Position numbers and translations under genes: made by a program
Source of the DNA: Corinectria fuckeliana
Taxonomy: Eukaryota; Ascomycota; Sordariomycetes; Hypocreales; Nectriaceae
Direction of reading: 5' to 3'
DNA length: 64,000 bases
Assembly: GCA_019137255.1 (NCBI GenBank)
Contig: WPDH01000137.1
Location: 62,001 to 126,000, forward strand
The notes under the pieces: generated by a model
Seen by the model: the letters and a program-made list of their open reading frames with translations, nothing else
Told to the model about the DNA's origin: nothing
The model's database searches: none
In this document: positions 32,660 to 44,416 of the stretch, piece by piece
Layout of the letters: each line of letters opens with the position of its first letter
Numbering within the stretch: the stretch's first letter is position 1

Positions 32660-33862
32660 GGTGGGCAGGCTGAAGGGACGATGGATGGAGTAGGGCTGAA
32701 AGGAAGGTAGAAGCACAGGAGGAGAAGACTACGGCATGGGACTGGGGTAAATGCCGAGCCAAGCGCGGGTCGGAAGGGAAGGCTAGGAGACTATATACGA
32801 CCTCAAAACGCAAGTTGCTTAGTGGTCTGCATAGGCTCTCGGTGTGAGAAGAAGAGCGGCCCTGGACTCTCGGCTCCGAGCGAAGGGGTTGACAAGGCCG
32901 AGTTTCTTGGCCCGGAGGGGGCTTCAAGGCGGACGAAGCGAAAAAGCCGAAATTCTCCATCCATCGCGTCTTCGCTCTTCGGCCTGAAGACGCCTCAGGG
33001 GGCGGATTCCTTTCGGCGCCGGTGCCGTTGTTTGCACCGAAGCCGAATGCGCCAACTACGAACCAGCAGAGGGCATTTGCTGGACGGGCATATCCACTGT
33101 GGGGATTTTCCGGCAGAGTCACGTCGGGGCCGCGCATGTGATGGGGCGTGGGTGAGTGAGACGGAGAGATTGGTGCAGCATCGGCGGGTTTGTGTCGTTT
33201 GGTGAGATGGCAGATGAGATGTTGATGGGCATCGCGGGCGCATCTGAGTTGCGGAAAATGTATCGGATACGTCGCCAAAGAAGGCAATTACTTATTAGTC
33301 CAAGTTGCTTAGTTGAAACTCTACCAGCCAAGGCCCATTGAGATGTTCTGGCTGCGCGTTAGTGGTCAAGGGCGGGTAGGGTTGAAGGAGGCGTGGCACC
33401 CTAGCAGCGGAGATTTGGGAGACCAGGGCCAGGGAATAAGACGGGTGTGAGGCTACGCCCTCGCATCAACGAGCCTCATCTTCATCGTGCCATCCTGGAT
33501 CTGTCTGGTTATTCCAACTAACTAGCTTTACCAAGTTGCGCAGTTAACCCAATCCCATTAGATGCTGCAAGGTCTAATCCCCGGACGACCTCGATCAACT
33601 CAACTCGAGCATCCCCACGACGAGCCGGCTCTCTGTTCTCGATTTGCGTGCAGGGATGACGAGATTGTGCGTAATCTGCATTTATAATCCCGAGCTAGCC
33701 TAGACGCCGGCCCTCTTCGGCGCGCTTCATAGATGGCCACCGATGCCGAAGCCTCCAAGTACATGACTCCCTTGCCCGCCCCCGACCGGCGCCGACGAGC
33801 CACCGACGCACGAGTCCTGTTTACTACCTACGGTCCGGACCGGGCCACCGCAGCAGCAAGCC
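32660..33862. promoter_or_regulatory. Divergent promoter region between MFS transporter and Zn2Cys6 gene
   Basis: 1.2 kb without a supported gene, lying between two start codons that point away from each other. It must hold the promoters of both genes. Several short frames occur but have no protein-like motif. Pyrimidine-rich tracts flank both starts. No clear CGG palindrome was identified by eye. Confidence 0.5.
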
Positions 33863-35994
33863 ATGTCGTCCAGGCCCGAGCCGTCGCCCCGCCGGTCACG
33901 GTCCCCGTCGACGCACCGCCGGGTGGATCGGTCGTGCGTGCTCTGCCACCGCCGCAAGGTCCGCTGCGACAAGCAGTCGCCGTGTGCGCAGTGCGAGCGC
34001 GCCGGGTCCGCCTGTCTCTACCCGCAGGCTGGCCCGCCGGTGCGTCGTGTGCGCAAGACGACCATCACGGACGTGGCCAGCCGCATCTCCGAGCTGGAGA
34101 GGACCTTGGTTTCCGTCACGCGTGACCGTGATGTGCAGCTGAGTGTCCGGCCTTTGTCGAGCACGGCGTCGCCTTCGCTTGGGAGGGCGAGTGAGGCTCG
34201 GCTTGCCGAGTCGGTGACGAGCCGGCCTGCCGTGTTGGATGGTGGTGACGAGAGTCGCAGCGACGAGGTGTTGCTGAAGAAGGGGACGTCGAGCCAATAC
34301 TACAACGAGGTGCTGTTCTCTCGCGTCATTGAACAGGCAAGTCCCCGTTGAGCCTTTGAGAGTGAACGCTTGGTTGACAGAACCAAGGAACACGATGTCC
34401 GTTCAGCGCTCTCAACGCCGAGGAGCCACTCACCACAACCACCCACCACGTCACCGTTCAACCCAATGGGCATCCTCTCCAGCAGATGCTTCCAGCAGCC
34501 CCTCGCCGCCTATCTCCCGCCGAAGCTGGCCGCGATGCAGCTGTGGAGAGCGTTCGTGGACAACGTCGACCCGTGCTCCAAGGTCCTCCACATCCCCACC
34601 GACGAAATCACCATTTACACGGCGATAGACAACCCCGGGAACGCATCGACTGAAGTCCTGGCGCTCTGCTGTGCTGTGTATTTCTCGTCGACTGTTGCGC
34701 TGGAGTCTGCTGATGCGTCGAGCATCCTCGAGGGAGACAAGTATCCGTGGCTCCATCGGTTTAAGAAGGGCGTGGAGCAGGCCTTTGCGCACAGCGAGTT
34801 CCTGGACCGCCCAACCGTGGTTCTGCTGCAAGCCCTGGCTATCTACTTGGTACGTGAAAGCAACAGCAACAGCAACAGTCAAGCTTGTTGATGATGCACG
34901 CTGACAAGACGTCCCACCCGCAGGCCGCGGTGCGAGTCCACAACTCGGGACGAGGCATCTGGGCCCTGAACGGCCTCGCAATCCGAGCAGCAGAGTCCAT
35001 CGGCCTGCACCGAGACGGCACCAAGCTGAACCTCTCCCCGTTCGAGTCCGAGATCCGCCGGCGCCTCTGGTGGCATCTCGTAGCCCGCGACGGACGCGCC
35101 GCCGAAGACCACGGCCTCCAAACCACGGCCCGGTCCGCCATGATGTCCGGCGTCGACCTGCCCCTCAACCTGGAAGACACCGACCTGCACCCGGAGATGA
35201 CGCAGCTGCCGCCGCCCCGGGCCGGCTGGACGCGGATGACGCTGGCCCTGGTGAACCTCGAGGTCGCGCGGGCGTGCTGCCGGCTGCTGCAGCCCGGCTG
35301 GCCCGGCGTGGTGAGCCCGCGCGAGGTGCTCCGGGCGCAGGTCGTCGACGAGGCCAAGCGGAAGATGCTGCACATCCTCGACGCCTGCAACTACGTGATC
35401 CCGCAGCAGCGCATGGCCATCACCGTCGGGCGGTTCATCCTGCGCAAGCTCGACCTCGTCACGCGCCACCGCGAGGCCATGAACCACCCGGACACGCAGC
35501 GCTCGCTAGCCACCGAGGACAACCTCGTCGAGGCCATCACCATCCTGGACGAGGCCGACACCATGTGGGACGACGAGCTGCTGCAGCCGTTCCGCTGGTC
35601 GATGCGCGCGTACCCGCAGTTCCACATGATGCTGTACGTGCTGTGGTATCTCTGCGTGCGGCCTCAGGGGCCGAGCACGCGCCGGGCTTTGAAGGCCGTC
35701 GAGTCGCACCTGGAAAAGGCGCGGACGACGGACACGTATGCGTCGCACGAGTCCAAGTGGACGGTTCTCGCGGCTCTCCTGTCGAAGGCGAGGTCGATTA
35801 TGCAAGCCTCGGAGAGCGCTCGGGCTGAGGGGGCGTGTCCGACGACCGAGGACGTTGACGATGCGATGGTTGAGGATGACTCTGGGATGGGCGGTGGAGA
35901 GCAAGATGTTGTTGATGTGTCGCAGGCCATGTTGGATTGGAGGGCTCTTTTGGAGGATTTTCAGCTGGACACGGCCGACATAACTCTGATCTAG
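33863..35994 (+). CDS. Zn2Cys6 transcription factor, next to the MFS transporter
   Basis: Exons 33863-34336, 34388-34849 and 34924-35994 encode 668 residues. The first intron (51 nt) uses a GC donor (CAG|GCAAGT) and is the only reading that keeps the frame (GAACAG joined to GAACAC). The second is 74 nt (GTACGT...CGCAG). Zinc cluster at about 25-52: SCVLCHRRKVRCDKQSPC, then AQCERAGSACLYP, followed by a linker and coiled-coil start (SRISELERTL). The Fungal_trans region includes LWRAFVDNVDPCSKVLHIPT, AVRVHNSGRGIWALNG, AAESIGLHRDG and IRRRLWWHLVARDGRAAE. This architecture is common for regulators of secondary metabolism or transport. The C-terminus is acidic. Codon use is strongly GC3-rich in exon 3. 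Confidence 0.92.
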
Positions 35995-36156
35995 TTGTGT
36001 TCATAGGCTGAGAGCGCTGTTTGCATTCAGAATCAACAACAGAACGTCCGGTCAGGTTTAGGATCCCTCATCATACAGATTTACGCAAAGTAGATACCAG
36101 TTCAATAGACTCCATCACAGCCCATTGGGAATGTTCTCATTAAAACTTACGTCCCG

Positions 36157-38504
36157 CTAGAACCCAAAGTTTTCGTAGTCCTTCAAAATCTCCCACAGTT
36201 CCGGGCAGTGTATGGCCCGAAAATCGCCTTCCAGAATCTCCACTGCCTGTGAGATGTCGAAGCCTGCCGGGAGAGACGTCCTAAAGCCCACGTGTGAAGA
36301 AGCATCGTGCATAGGCGCGAACAGGGGCGACAACATGCCTTCTTGTGGCGGGGCCAAGCCAAGAGAAGGCCCCTGCTCCGACGAGGTTTGGATACTCATC
36401 TCAAAGCCCTGGCAAGGGTCTTGGTCTGCCTTATATGTGATGTGGGAGCTTGCGGTCGTGTCGGAGAGACCGAGGTCGAGCATTGGTCCTGTTCCCAAGC
36501 TGACTGGGCCATCGGTTGTCCCCGACAGCTCCTGGCCTCGGCCTTGGATCTTATCCACAGCCTTCTGTATGCCTTGCAGCTTGTCGGCAAGCCTGCGCGT
36601 GATGGGCGACTGCGCTGATAGCTGCTTCACCAGTTCCATTGCTGCAACCACGTCCTGCAGATGGGAAACATGCTGCGCAGTGCCCGCAGAGCATATGGTG
36701 AGCAGTAGGGAAGACAAAGCCGTCTCCAAGAAATGGTTAAAGGTCCTTTGCTGAGCGTGGTAGATGTCCGTCTCTCGAGCCAGCCCCACTAGGACGCGGA
36801 TCGTGTCCTGAGCAATCTCCGTCATGTCATTGAAGCTCGACGGATCCGAGCTGCCGGTCTCGGGCTGCACGGCTGACTTCCTGTGGATGACGGTCCGCAT
36901 CTGGTTTGCCCTGAGATGCAGCATGAGACGGAGCTTGTACTCGCCGCGACTGTGCTTCGCTGCGTCGAACTTGTCGTCCGCGCCGCCGAACTGAAGCTTG
37001 GCGGGGAGGTTGTGCTTCCACTGCACAACCCGAAAGTTGAGGAAGTCTCGCGTTGAAGCCGAGGTAGCCGGCAGAGACAAGGAGCCGTCGAGGATGGATC
37101 GTCGGACTTCGGATGCGATGTTGCAATATGCCACCATGTTTTTCAAATAGGCACATGAAAGCGAGTCGTCCTTTTCGTCTCGCCATCAGTTACAGTTCAA
37201 GCTAATCGCAGCTGGGTGACTCAGTACCGTAAAGCTAGGGAAATGGTGGATATCGGAGTCCTGCACGGCGAACGGTAACCCTGTGCCAAAGCTCCAGCGC
37301 CGATCGAGCGTATATGCCGTCCAGTACAGCCTTTCTCCTACGCTACTAAGAAGCTCGGATGAGGATTTGACCTGTGAACTGTCAGAGCCGTGAGAAGTCA
37401 GCTCTTGGAGAAGGCGCATAACCATGCCTATTCCTCGCCAAGCCAGGACTTCTCTGTCAGTTAGAAAGAAGTAGATGCTCTAAGTGTTACGTTAATAGAA
37501 ACTCATATTAGCTTGGGCTGTGCCAAGACTCACGCTTAAAATCAACACTATTAGTTCATCTTTGTCGGCCCCGTTCAACTGTGTCCTGCCAAGGGCGCCT
37601 GTGAATATTTCCTCGGCAGCAGGGTTTGCGATCTCAATTGCCGCTGGGTCCGCGAGAGTTGATGTGATGGCATGAATGAGGATGGCCATGTCCTCTATAC
37701 GCTCCTGCTTGCGGCTCTTCCTCCCTCCAGTGGCGCTCCGGGGGGCGCTGGTCTGATTTGCTCGGATCTCATGCCTTAAGACGTCGACGTCAAGGAATGG
37801 ATATTGCACTCCGACTTCTTCCTCGTACACGAAAAGAACCTTCATCCAGCACTCCGCATCAAGGGCGCCTAGAGCACCTCCCGGAGACCCAGCACGGCGG
37901 TGATGGATCAGGTGCTGGATGGACTCAGCTCCAACCAGCATCTTCTGGCGTAGAGGTGATGGTGCGTCTTCTTTCTGGCTCTGCTCTGGACTTAAGGCAA
38001 CAAGGCGCTTCTCAGCAAGACGGAGGTAGTAGTCTGAGTTATCAAGCATGGACGGTATCGTCGGACTTGGAGCCGCGAACTCGACCCTTGGGCGGCCACC
38101 ATTCATCAGGCGCTCAGCGGTTGCTGCATGGTCGGCAGTCAGGTGCACTTCTGTGCCCTCTTCCGAGCTTTGCGTGTGCGTGCCAATGCTGACTGGGAGG
38201 TTAGGGATGACAATCACAGAGTCTGAAGAGGCATGCTCACGAGTCGCGACGCGCCGAGCGGAACCGCGTACTGCGCTTGTAGACGCACACGACGTTGCTC
38301 CCACGACATCCGCTGCAGGGCCGCTCCCCGCTGCATTTGATCTTGCGGCGCTGGCACTTATCACTGGGTAGATGTGCGGTCAGTACCAGAACTTATGACA
38401 GCTCCCTGAGCCCGCTGAATGACATCGCACCATGCTACGCGCGTGTAAGGAAAGCGCCTCTTTCTCAAGCTGGCCGTCTCTGGCGACGAAGCAGTCGCGG
38501 ACAT
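36157..38504 (-). CDS. Zn2Cys6 transcription factor, five exons
   Basis: Exons are 38504-38431, 38363-38241, 38188-37534, 37479-37228 and 37170-36157 (705 residues); introns are 52-67 nt. The first intron splits a zinc-cluster Cys codon (TG|T) and the join reads RVACDKCQRRKIKC, then PCSGCRGSNVVCVY: six cysteines with correct spacing. The second acceptor (GTCAG at 38189-38193) is the one that keeps the frame. The central domain is Fungal_trans-like: EAECWMKVLFVYEEEVGVQYPFLD-type entry (here DAECWMKVLFVYEEEVG), TDREVLAWRGIGMVMRLL, SVGERLYWTAYTLDRRWSFG, LPFAVQDSDI. This is a nuclear regulator with unknown targets. It is convergent with the previous regulator (163 bp between stops). Confidence 0.9.
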
Positions 38505-39762
38505 GGTGTTGAGAGTGGGTGTGGGTGAATGGAAGGAAATCAGGACCGTTGGCGTTTCGGCAAATGCTTGTTGATGAATGCGGGGAAGATGCAGCAGTTG
38601 GAGAGGTGAAGCGGAGGGCAGGTTACGTAAACTGCCGAGGAGTCACTGGCGTAGGTATTACCAGAAGTTTGCGTACTGCCAATAACATAATGAATGTCTT
38701 TATGTGACGCTCGTTAATAGTACAGGATAGGAGCAGCAGCCTAGCTACGTGAGGGGCGGGGACCCTGTCGTATAAAAAACGCATAGAACCTGCTTCGGGG
38801 GCTCCTGGGAATATCCAAAGGCTCTAACGTAGCTTGTTCGGGTGTGACAGATACCGATTCGAAACATCATGGTGGTTGCGAGCGACAACGGGAGCGACTC
38901 GAAGCTTTGATCCCTGGTCAACGCGAACAGCTTCCATGCGCATTCTACAGTTTCCTCCGATGACATTGCGGTGATCAGTGCATACGAATCATCGACTTCC
39001 ATCAGAAACACAGAATTCACTAGAAAACTATGTGCCACCGATACGCTCGTGTCTACGATCCAACTCCAAAGGAAGACAATTTGATCTATCAAAAGAGTAG
39101 GCAAACGCTCAAAGGTTATACGAGCTTCGAAGTCTTATTACGTACGTCTTTATACGACTTCAGATGCCGAAGACAAACCAATTGCCTCAATCTTTATAGG
39201 AAACATGCTAGAAACGAAATCCGACCTGTTTGTTGTTCAGAATGTACCGCCACTACAGCCAAGCAAAGTGATACGCTACGGCTTGTCAAGATTGGCACCC
39301 TAAACTGTTAAAGGATCTCGGCATAGACCTTGTTCCAGCACCATGTCTCCACGGTCTAGAAACATTTGAACATCGGGGGGATACTTTTGTGAGACATTTG
39401 CGATCATTCCACAGCTAGAAGGCGTTCTATAGGGCCACGATGATGTAGTTTGGTCGATGGGATTCTCTTTGTTCAGATAATCAGTCTCGGGTATCATTTT
39501 TAGTAATTTAAGCTAGTTCCAACACGGGAAACTTGCTGCTACCCGCAGTTCCTATTACCCAGACCAATCTCATCAGGGGTTTTATGACCCGAATAACCTC
39601 AATGCAATGGCTGCCAGTATATGCGTGTTGATTGAGACCATGGACTTCACATTTGAACCCGCATTTCACTACACTTCAGCCGAGTCCGAATTTCCTTTGC
39701 CATTGCTAGTAATACGAAAGGCAGTGTCCTGTAGTCTATCCCCAATTCCAAGGCTGTGAGAA
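38505..39762. other. Intergenic between regulator and CYP61
   Basis: An open frame of 119 codons on the minus strand (38745-39104) is the longest here. It shows no known motif and I cannot support it as a gene. No repeat was seen. The promoter of the five-exon regulator lies at the left end. Confidence 0.5.
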
Positions 39763-41536
39763 TCATTCTCGCTTCGTAAAGACAAGAGGACATTCATCCT
39801 AGTTTCGGTATTAGCATAGGACTTTTGACACCAGGCTGGAGTCAAAGCTAAACAAACCATGGGGAACAACGTCGCAAACACTCTAATCTCCTCGGAGCGG
39901 CTCGTAGCGTGGTGCACCCAGTCCACTTCCAACGCAGCTTTGCCAATCATGGCCGCCATGGTCAGGGGCACGTATTTCCGAGCCAGACAATCATGTGCGC
40001 CAGACCCAAACACAAGCCAGTTCTTCGTCTTGGATTCAGCGTCGCCCGTGATCCAGCGCTCTGGATCGAAGACGTCCGGGCTCGGGTAGGCCTCCGGGTC
40101 GTGGAGGGCCGGGTAGCAGGACGGCACAATCATGGCGCCCTTGGGCACGGTGTAGTTCGGGGAGACGGGGAACGCTTTGGTGGCGAGGTAGGGCACGAAG
40201 ATGACCGGGGGACGGTGGCGGAGGAGCTCCTTGACCACGGCGTTGGTGTAGGTGAGCGACTCGTACATGGCTAGCTCGAAGGGGCGGTTTTTGTCACCGC
40301 CGCGGGCGACGAGGTTCTCTTCTCGGAGGCGGTCAAGGACGTCGGGTCTCTGGGCGAGGACCTGGAAAAGCCAGGTCGTGGCACTGCTGGATGCATCTTG
40401 AGACGCGAACAGAAACGTGAACATGGTCTGTCCAATCTCCGCATCGGTGAACTCGCGGATGAGGTTTGCCGGCTTCTCCATCCCGACCTCCCCAGCAGCC
40501 AGTCGGTCGTTGTACGTCTTCGACTCCATCATGTGCCGAACCCACTGGTCCACAATGCAGGTTGGCTCGGCGCCAGAAGCCATGTTCGCCTTGCACGCGG
40601 CGGCGCACTTTGTAAACTCGGCTTGCACGGCGTCGGCGATGCGCTTTCCGTGCCAGGGCTTGGTAAACGGGATGTGGATCGAGAAGGGGATGTTGACGAG
40701 CTCGAGAGCAGCGGTGACGAGGTAGAAGTCGTCGGCGATCCTCTTGACGGCGTCTTGGGAGATGTAGTCCCCGAAGAAGGTCCGGCACGACAGCGCGCAG
40801 TTGATCTCTCTGAAAAGCCCCATGAACGGCATCGGTTCTCCGCCGTTGGCTTCGCTGGCGGCGACGAACTTGTCAAAGTAGTCGCCGTAGACCTTCTCCT
40901 GCACCGGGAGGTATGTGCCGAGGGCGTTCATGGTGAAGAGCCCGTTCAAGCCCTTGCGGTAGGCAGTGTGAGCCTTGCCCATGAGGAATACCCACGCGGT
41001 GGGGCGCATGATTTCGGTCGCGATGGGGACGATGCACGGTTTCGCGTACGTGGGCGACCTGAAGACTTTGTGCGCCATGTCACGGTCGGAGGCTAGGACG
41101 ACGAACCTATAGGATCGCTGGTCAGTTGGGTAGTCGAGGCAGGGGAGAGGAAGACGACGTACTTGTGGAAGACGGACACGCAGCTGAGGGGACCGCTGGC
41201 CCATTGGGCGAGATAGGACTCGAACTTTGGATGGAGGGCTTGTACAAAGGGTCCCATGAAGGGGATCTTGAACATGGGTCCAGCTATTGAGCCTTTCCGC
41301 CTAATGTACATGACTAGACAGCGTCAGTAGGTTACGGCCGTGTCAGTGACTCCGAGCGACGTGCATTGATCGTAGGCAATCAGGACTAGCAAGACAGTAG
41401 CAGCCGCCTGCGTGTTGGTCCAGTCCGAGAGGTATTTTGCCAGGAGGCCGTCGATCTGGTTGGATATGCCATCTTGTGCAAGGAGGGTTCCATTCTCGGC
41501 AGAGGGCGAGGCACTGCCTTGGATAACTGTAGCCAT
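39763..41536 (-). CDS. erg5-like: Cytochrome P450 of the CYP61 family (C-22 sterol desaturase, Erg5-like)
   Basis: Exons are 41536-41365, 41313-41163, 41106-39858 and a 12-codon last exon 39798-39763 (535 residues); introns are 51, 56 and 59 nt. The N-terminal membrane helix is AAATVLLVLIAYDQ, followed by the CYP61 signature region (IAGPMFKIPFMGPF, WASGPLSCVSVFHK). ExxR is at 401-404 (ELLR) and the heme loop is FGSGAHDC with Cys481. The last exon restores the typical C-terminus FPM-DECPLVFTKRE. Family role: in the ER, insertion of the C22-C23 double bond of ergosterol. The heme loop has Ala where most P450s have Gly two after the Cys (CLA). The first intron needs a GC donor (T|GCACGT). Placement among regulators suggests an accessory paralogue, not the housekeeping copy; this is inference. 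Confidence 0.9.
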
Positions 41537-41852
41537 GGTGTATACGAGAGCGTGCCGGCTTACAGGTCTTCTATAATTATTACTAGGACATCGAGGATCT
41601 TATATCGGAATTCGAGAGCTGCAGGGGCATGCTGCCGGACATACCGACCACCAGCGGGCTCGACGAGATGCTTTGGTGAGTCGGCCTATGGGAGCTACGG
41701 TAACACGGCTGTGGATACAATTGCATCTGTCCGAGGAAGAAGCCGGCGTCTACCGGACAGACGTGCCACAACAAAGGCCGCGATCAATGGCGTGAGTCTC
41801 CCGCTGTCGCGGTTGTCGGGTTCAACGCGGATATGCAGTAACCAGTTGCGTA

Positions 41853-41862
41853 CTAGACTCCG
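41853..41862. promoter_or_regulatory. Half-site of the CYP61 promoter palindrome
   Basis: CTAGACTCCG is identical to the right arm of the two full palindromes at 41954-41985 and 42118-42149. Confidence 0.5.
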
Positions 41863-41953
41863 CTGGCAGAGGCTGCGATCGATTCCTCCATGGCGGTTAG
41901 AAGCCCCCCCTTGCAGCCTTGCGGTTTGGACCCTTGGCTTTCTGCAAGACATG

Positions 41954-41985
41954 CGGAGTCTAGTCCTCTATAAGTCTAGACTCCG
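41954..41985. promoter_or_regulatory. 32-nt palindrome, copy A, in the CYP61 upstream region
   Basis: The arms CGGAGTCTAG and CTAGACTCCG are perfect inverted repeats around a 12-nt centre. CGG...CCG ends fit the inverted half-sites bound by Zn2Cys6 dimers. It could also fold as a hairpin. Binding is inferred. Confidence 0.6.
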
Positions 41986-42117
41986 GATCGCCATCTTTGT
42001 TGCGACACGACAGGGACAAACAAAAGATCGTAATCGTATTGACCTGCGCGAACACCACCTTGCGATTGATGTTGGATCTCGTTGTTATTCTTAATAGCGA
42101 ATCTGCCATTGGACAAC

Positions 42118-42149
42118 CGGAGTCTAGTCCTCTTTAGTTCTAGACTCCG
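42118..42149. promoter_or_regulatory. 32-nt palindrome, copy B, in the CYP61 upstream region
   Basis: Same arms as copy A, with three differences in the centre only, 164 nt further upstream of the CYP61 start. Sequence between the copies is not repeated. Confidence 0.6.
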
Positions 42150-42303
42150 AGTGAGTAATCACTTTCATGCGATTAATTACCTAGGATCAGGAACGATGAA
42201 GCATCGTATTCGCCTGGGTCGACGCCGAATTCCGGATGCCGCCAGATCCATTTCTGAAATAGAGGTGTGAAACGGCATGCGCGTCATAAAACAGCTTGCT
42301 CTG

Positions 42304-43892
42304 TCATGGCGATAGAACTTGGTCCCATTTTTGCCGAAAGAGCTCTTCCTCCTGCGGCCTCATCCCGAGTATGCTGTCCAGCCGGATGCGCACATCTTCC
42401 CAGGCGTGTAAGCCGAGAGCCACTGCCGCCGTGCAGGCCTGGTCCATAAACCACTTGTTTTGCACTGTACAGGTCGTGACCGCCATGCCGGTAGAGAGGA
42501 CCCAGAGCCCGAGTGGTCCGTTGACGTTGTTTGTTCGCGCCAAAGCCTGCAGATGCATCTTAAGCCGGCTGATCATTGTGTTTGCTAGGTCCGCGTGCGA
42601 GTAGTATGTCGTCCCGTGTATAAGCAACATGTACAGCGCAGTCGCATACCGAAGGCATTCCGAGATTGGTGATGCCTGCGAGAGTGGAGGTAGTAGTAGC
42701 AGCTTATGCACGACGAAGCATGTCAGGTCGTGAAGCTCAGTATTGGTCAAGCGTGAAAGCTGCGGCTCGTGGAATATGTTGCGGAGACGGACCAATATGT
42801 CGCTCATAGCAGGGTCGACGTCTAGATCGGTCAAAGCTCCTTGCTGAGAGTCCGAGCCTGTCGAAGCCAGCTGCCACTGCAAGATCGGACCAATCCCATC
42901 TCCAAAGCCTAGGTCATCCTGGGTTTCAAACTGAGGGACTCCTGTGACCAGCATTGATACCCTAAGCGAAGAATGAGCAGGGGTTCCATCGTGATGAGTG
43001 CAAGTCTCACCAAGAAACCATTCTTGCTGTGAGCGGGCTTGTGCGCTTCACCTGATTAATTCCACCCCTGACGCTGACCATTTGTTTGACTCCGTCAATG
43101 TGCATTCTGGTGGTCTGGATGTTCCCCTTGCCATGCTATTTGTACGACGTGTCAACAGTCGAAATAGTAAGCGCAGCCAGGAAGGGCGGTCTTACTTCAA
43201 TTGCCGCCAAGGTGACTACTGAATTCATCGTCTCGTCCTGAAATGCCAACGATGCATCTTCGATCTTTTGCCTCACTAGAGACACGGAATCGGCCATGAG
43301 AAGTCCAGAAATGGGGAAGCCATTTTGAGCGCGCAATTCCTCATCCAGTGACGCTGTCTGCAGCGAGACGTGGAATAACGCCGGGTCTTCGAGGGCGAGA
43401 GGCCACCACGAGACCACGAATGGATTCGAGGCGAGGTTAAGGTCTAGCGGGTAGTACTGAAATGCGATATTGGACAAAACTGGGCTGGTTAGTTGCGTTG
43501 TTATACATCGGCAGCGGAGAGGAACTACAGTTGTGAATGAGGCGTTGCACGTGTATCCGGGGAAGCCTCGTGGGCGGATACGAATCAAAGGGATCAAAGG
43601 AGCCATCCGGGGCATTGAAGAGGGTTCCCGAGCCTTCCGAGAACCCCGACACGGCGTCCCCATTCCTCACGACGACAGCAGCCGCATGGCCATGGCTGCT
43701 ACCGTCGGGCGTACTGCTTCCCGAGGCCTCCGAGCCCTCCGGGTCCGTCTCGGGCGACGACGTCAGGGGTTCGTTGGCATAGACGCAGCTGGCCTTTCTC
43801 TTGCTGCACCGAGAGCACTTGGGCGTCCGGAGATCGCAGCGATGCTTCGCCTTTGCACAGGCATCACAGGACCTGCGAAGGGTCGCGCGCAT
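42304..43892 (-). CDS. Zn2Cys6 transcription factor (Fungal_trans_2-like)
   Basis: Exons 43892-43529, 43479-43196, 43135-43011 and 42961-42304 encode 476 residues; introns are 49, 60 and 49 nt. The start is at 43892, immediately before the zinc cluster (RRSCDACAKAKHRCDLRTPK, then CSRCSKRKASCVY). Splicing was set by frame: HN|FLSNIAFQYYPLDLNL, AAIE|HGKGNIQTTRMHIDGVKQM and MVSW|VSMLVTGVPQFE. The middle region (HGKGN-Q-T-TRMH-DG, RGG) is typical of the large fungal family near PF11951, whose members often regulate metabolic clusters. This is a nuclear regulator. It lies upstream of the CYP61 on the same strand, with the palindromes between. Confidence 0.9.
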
Positions 43893-44416
43893 TTTCCGGG
43901 GACGGGCGAGGCGCAAGAGAGAGAGGCCGACAGAGAGACAGACGCGGAAGTGGCGGGCTGATTAGTTGCGCATGTTTATTAGAAAGCGTTGGTTTATCGA
44001 GGTTGGTTGTTGATTGATTGATTATTGTTATTACTGAGACGGATTGCATGCGAAGGCTGCAGTGGGGTGTGCTAGGAAAAGGGACGGCTTTGCTTAGTAA
44101 CTAACAGAGTCGCTTGTTTAACTGGTTGCTTTCTACCATCAGTTTCAAAGGCTGGATCGATTATCATCTACCCTAAAGCCTAGTAATATTGTCTTGTGGC
44201 GGCGGCCATCATTACAGATCTGCGCCTCGACACCGAGTAGACAGGCTTCTATTTGATAATAGACCCAATCATCGTACTTTCTCGGCCCCACTCGAGCTTG
44301 TCACCAGACACTGTCTTTTAGACATGGAGCTGGGCTATTACACAACTAAAAGACTCTTCTTGCCAATGTCGTAGCAAAACCTAGAGGGTTCGCGAAATGG
44401 CCATCTGACACCGGCA
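43893..44416. other. Intergenic
   Basis: Promoter of the Zn2Cys6 gene on the left, 3' end of the BTB gene on the right. Nothing else was seen. Confidence 0.6.

Larger units (their letters stand above)
41537..42303. promoter_or_regulatory. Upstream region of the CYP61 gene
   Basis: 767 bases between the CYP61 start and the end of the next regulator. It contains the palindromes listed separately and no supported gene. Confidence 0.6.

Noticed and set aside
35070..35828. 252-codon Arg/Ala/Pro-rich frame inside the Zn2Cys6 gene
   Set aside because: It is a typical shadow of GC3-rich coding sequence in another frame.
40398..41096. 232-codon plus-strand frame opposite the CYP61
   Set aside because: Antisense shadow; the P450 motifs are on the minus strand.
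43893..43916. Start of the Zn2Cys6 gene 24 bases further upstream
   Set aside because: That codon is TTG; the first ATG (43892) lies directly before the zinc cluster.
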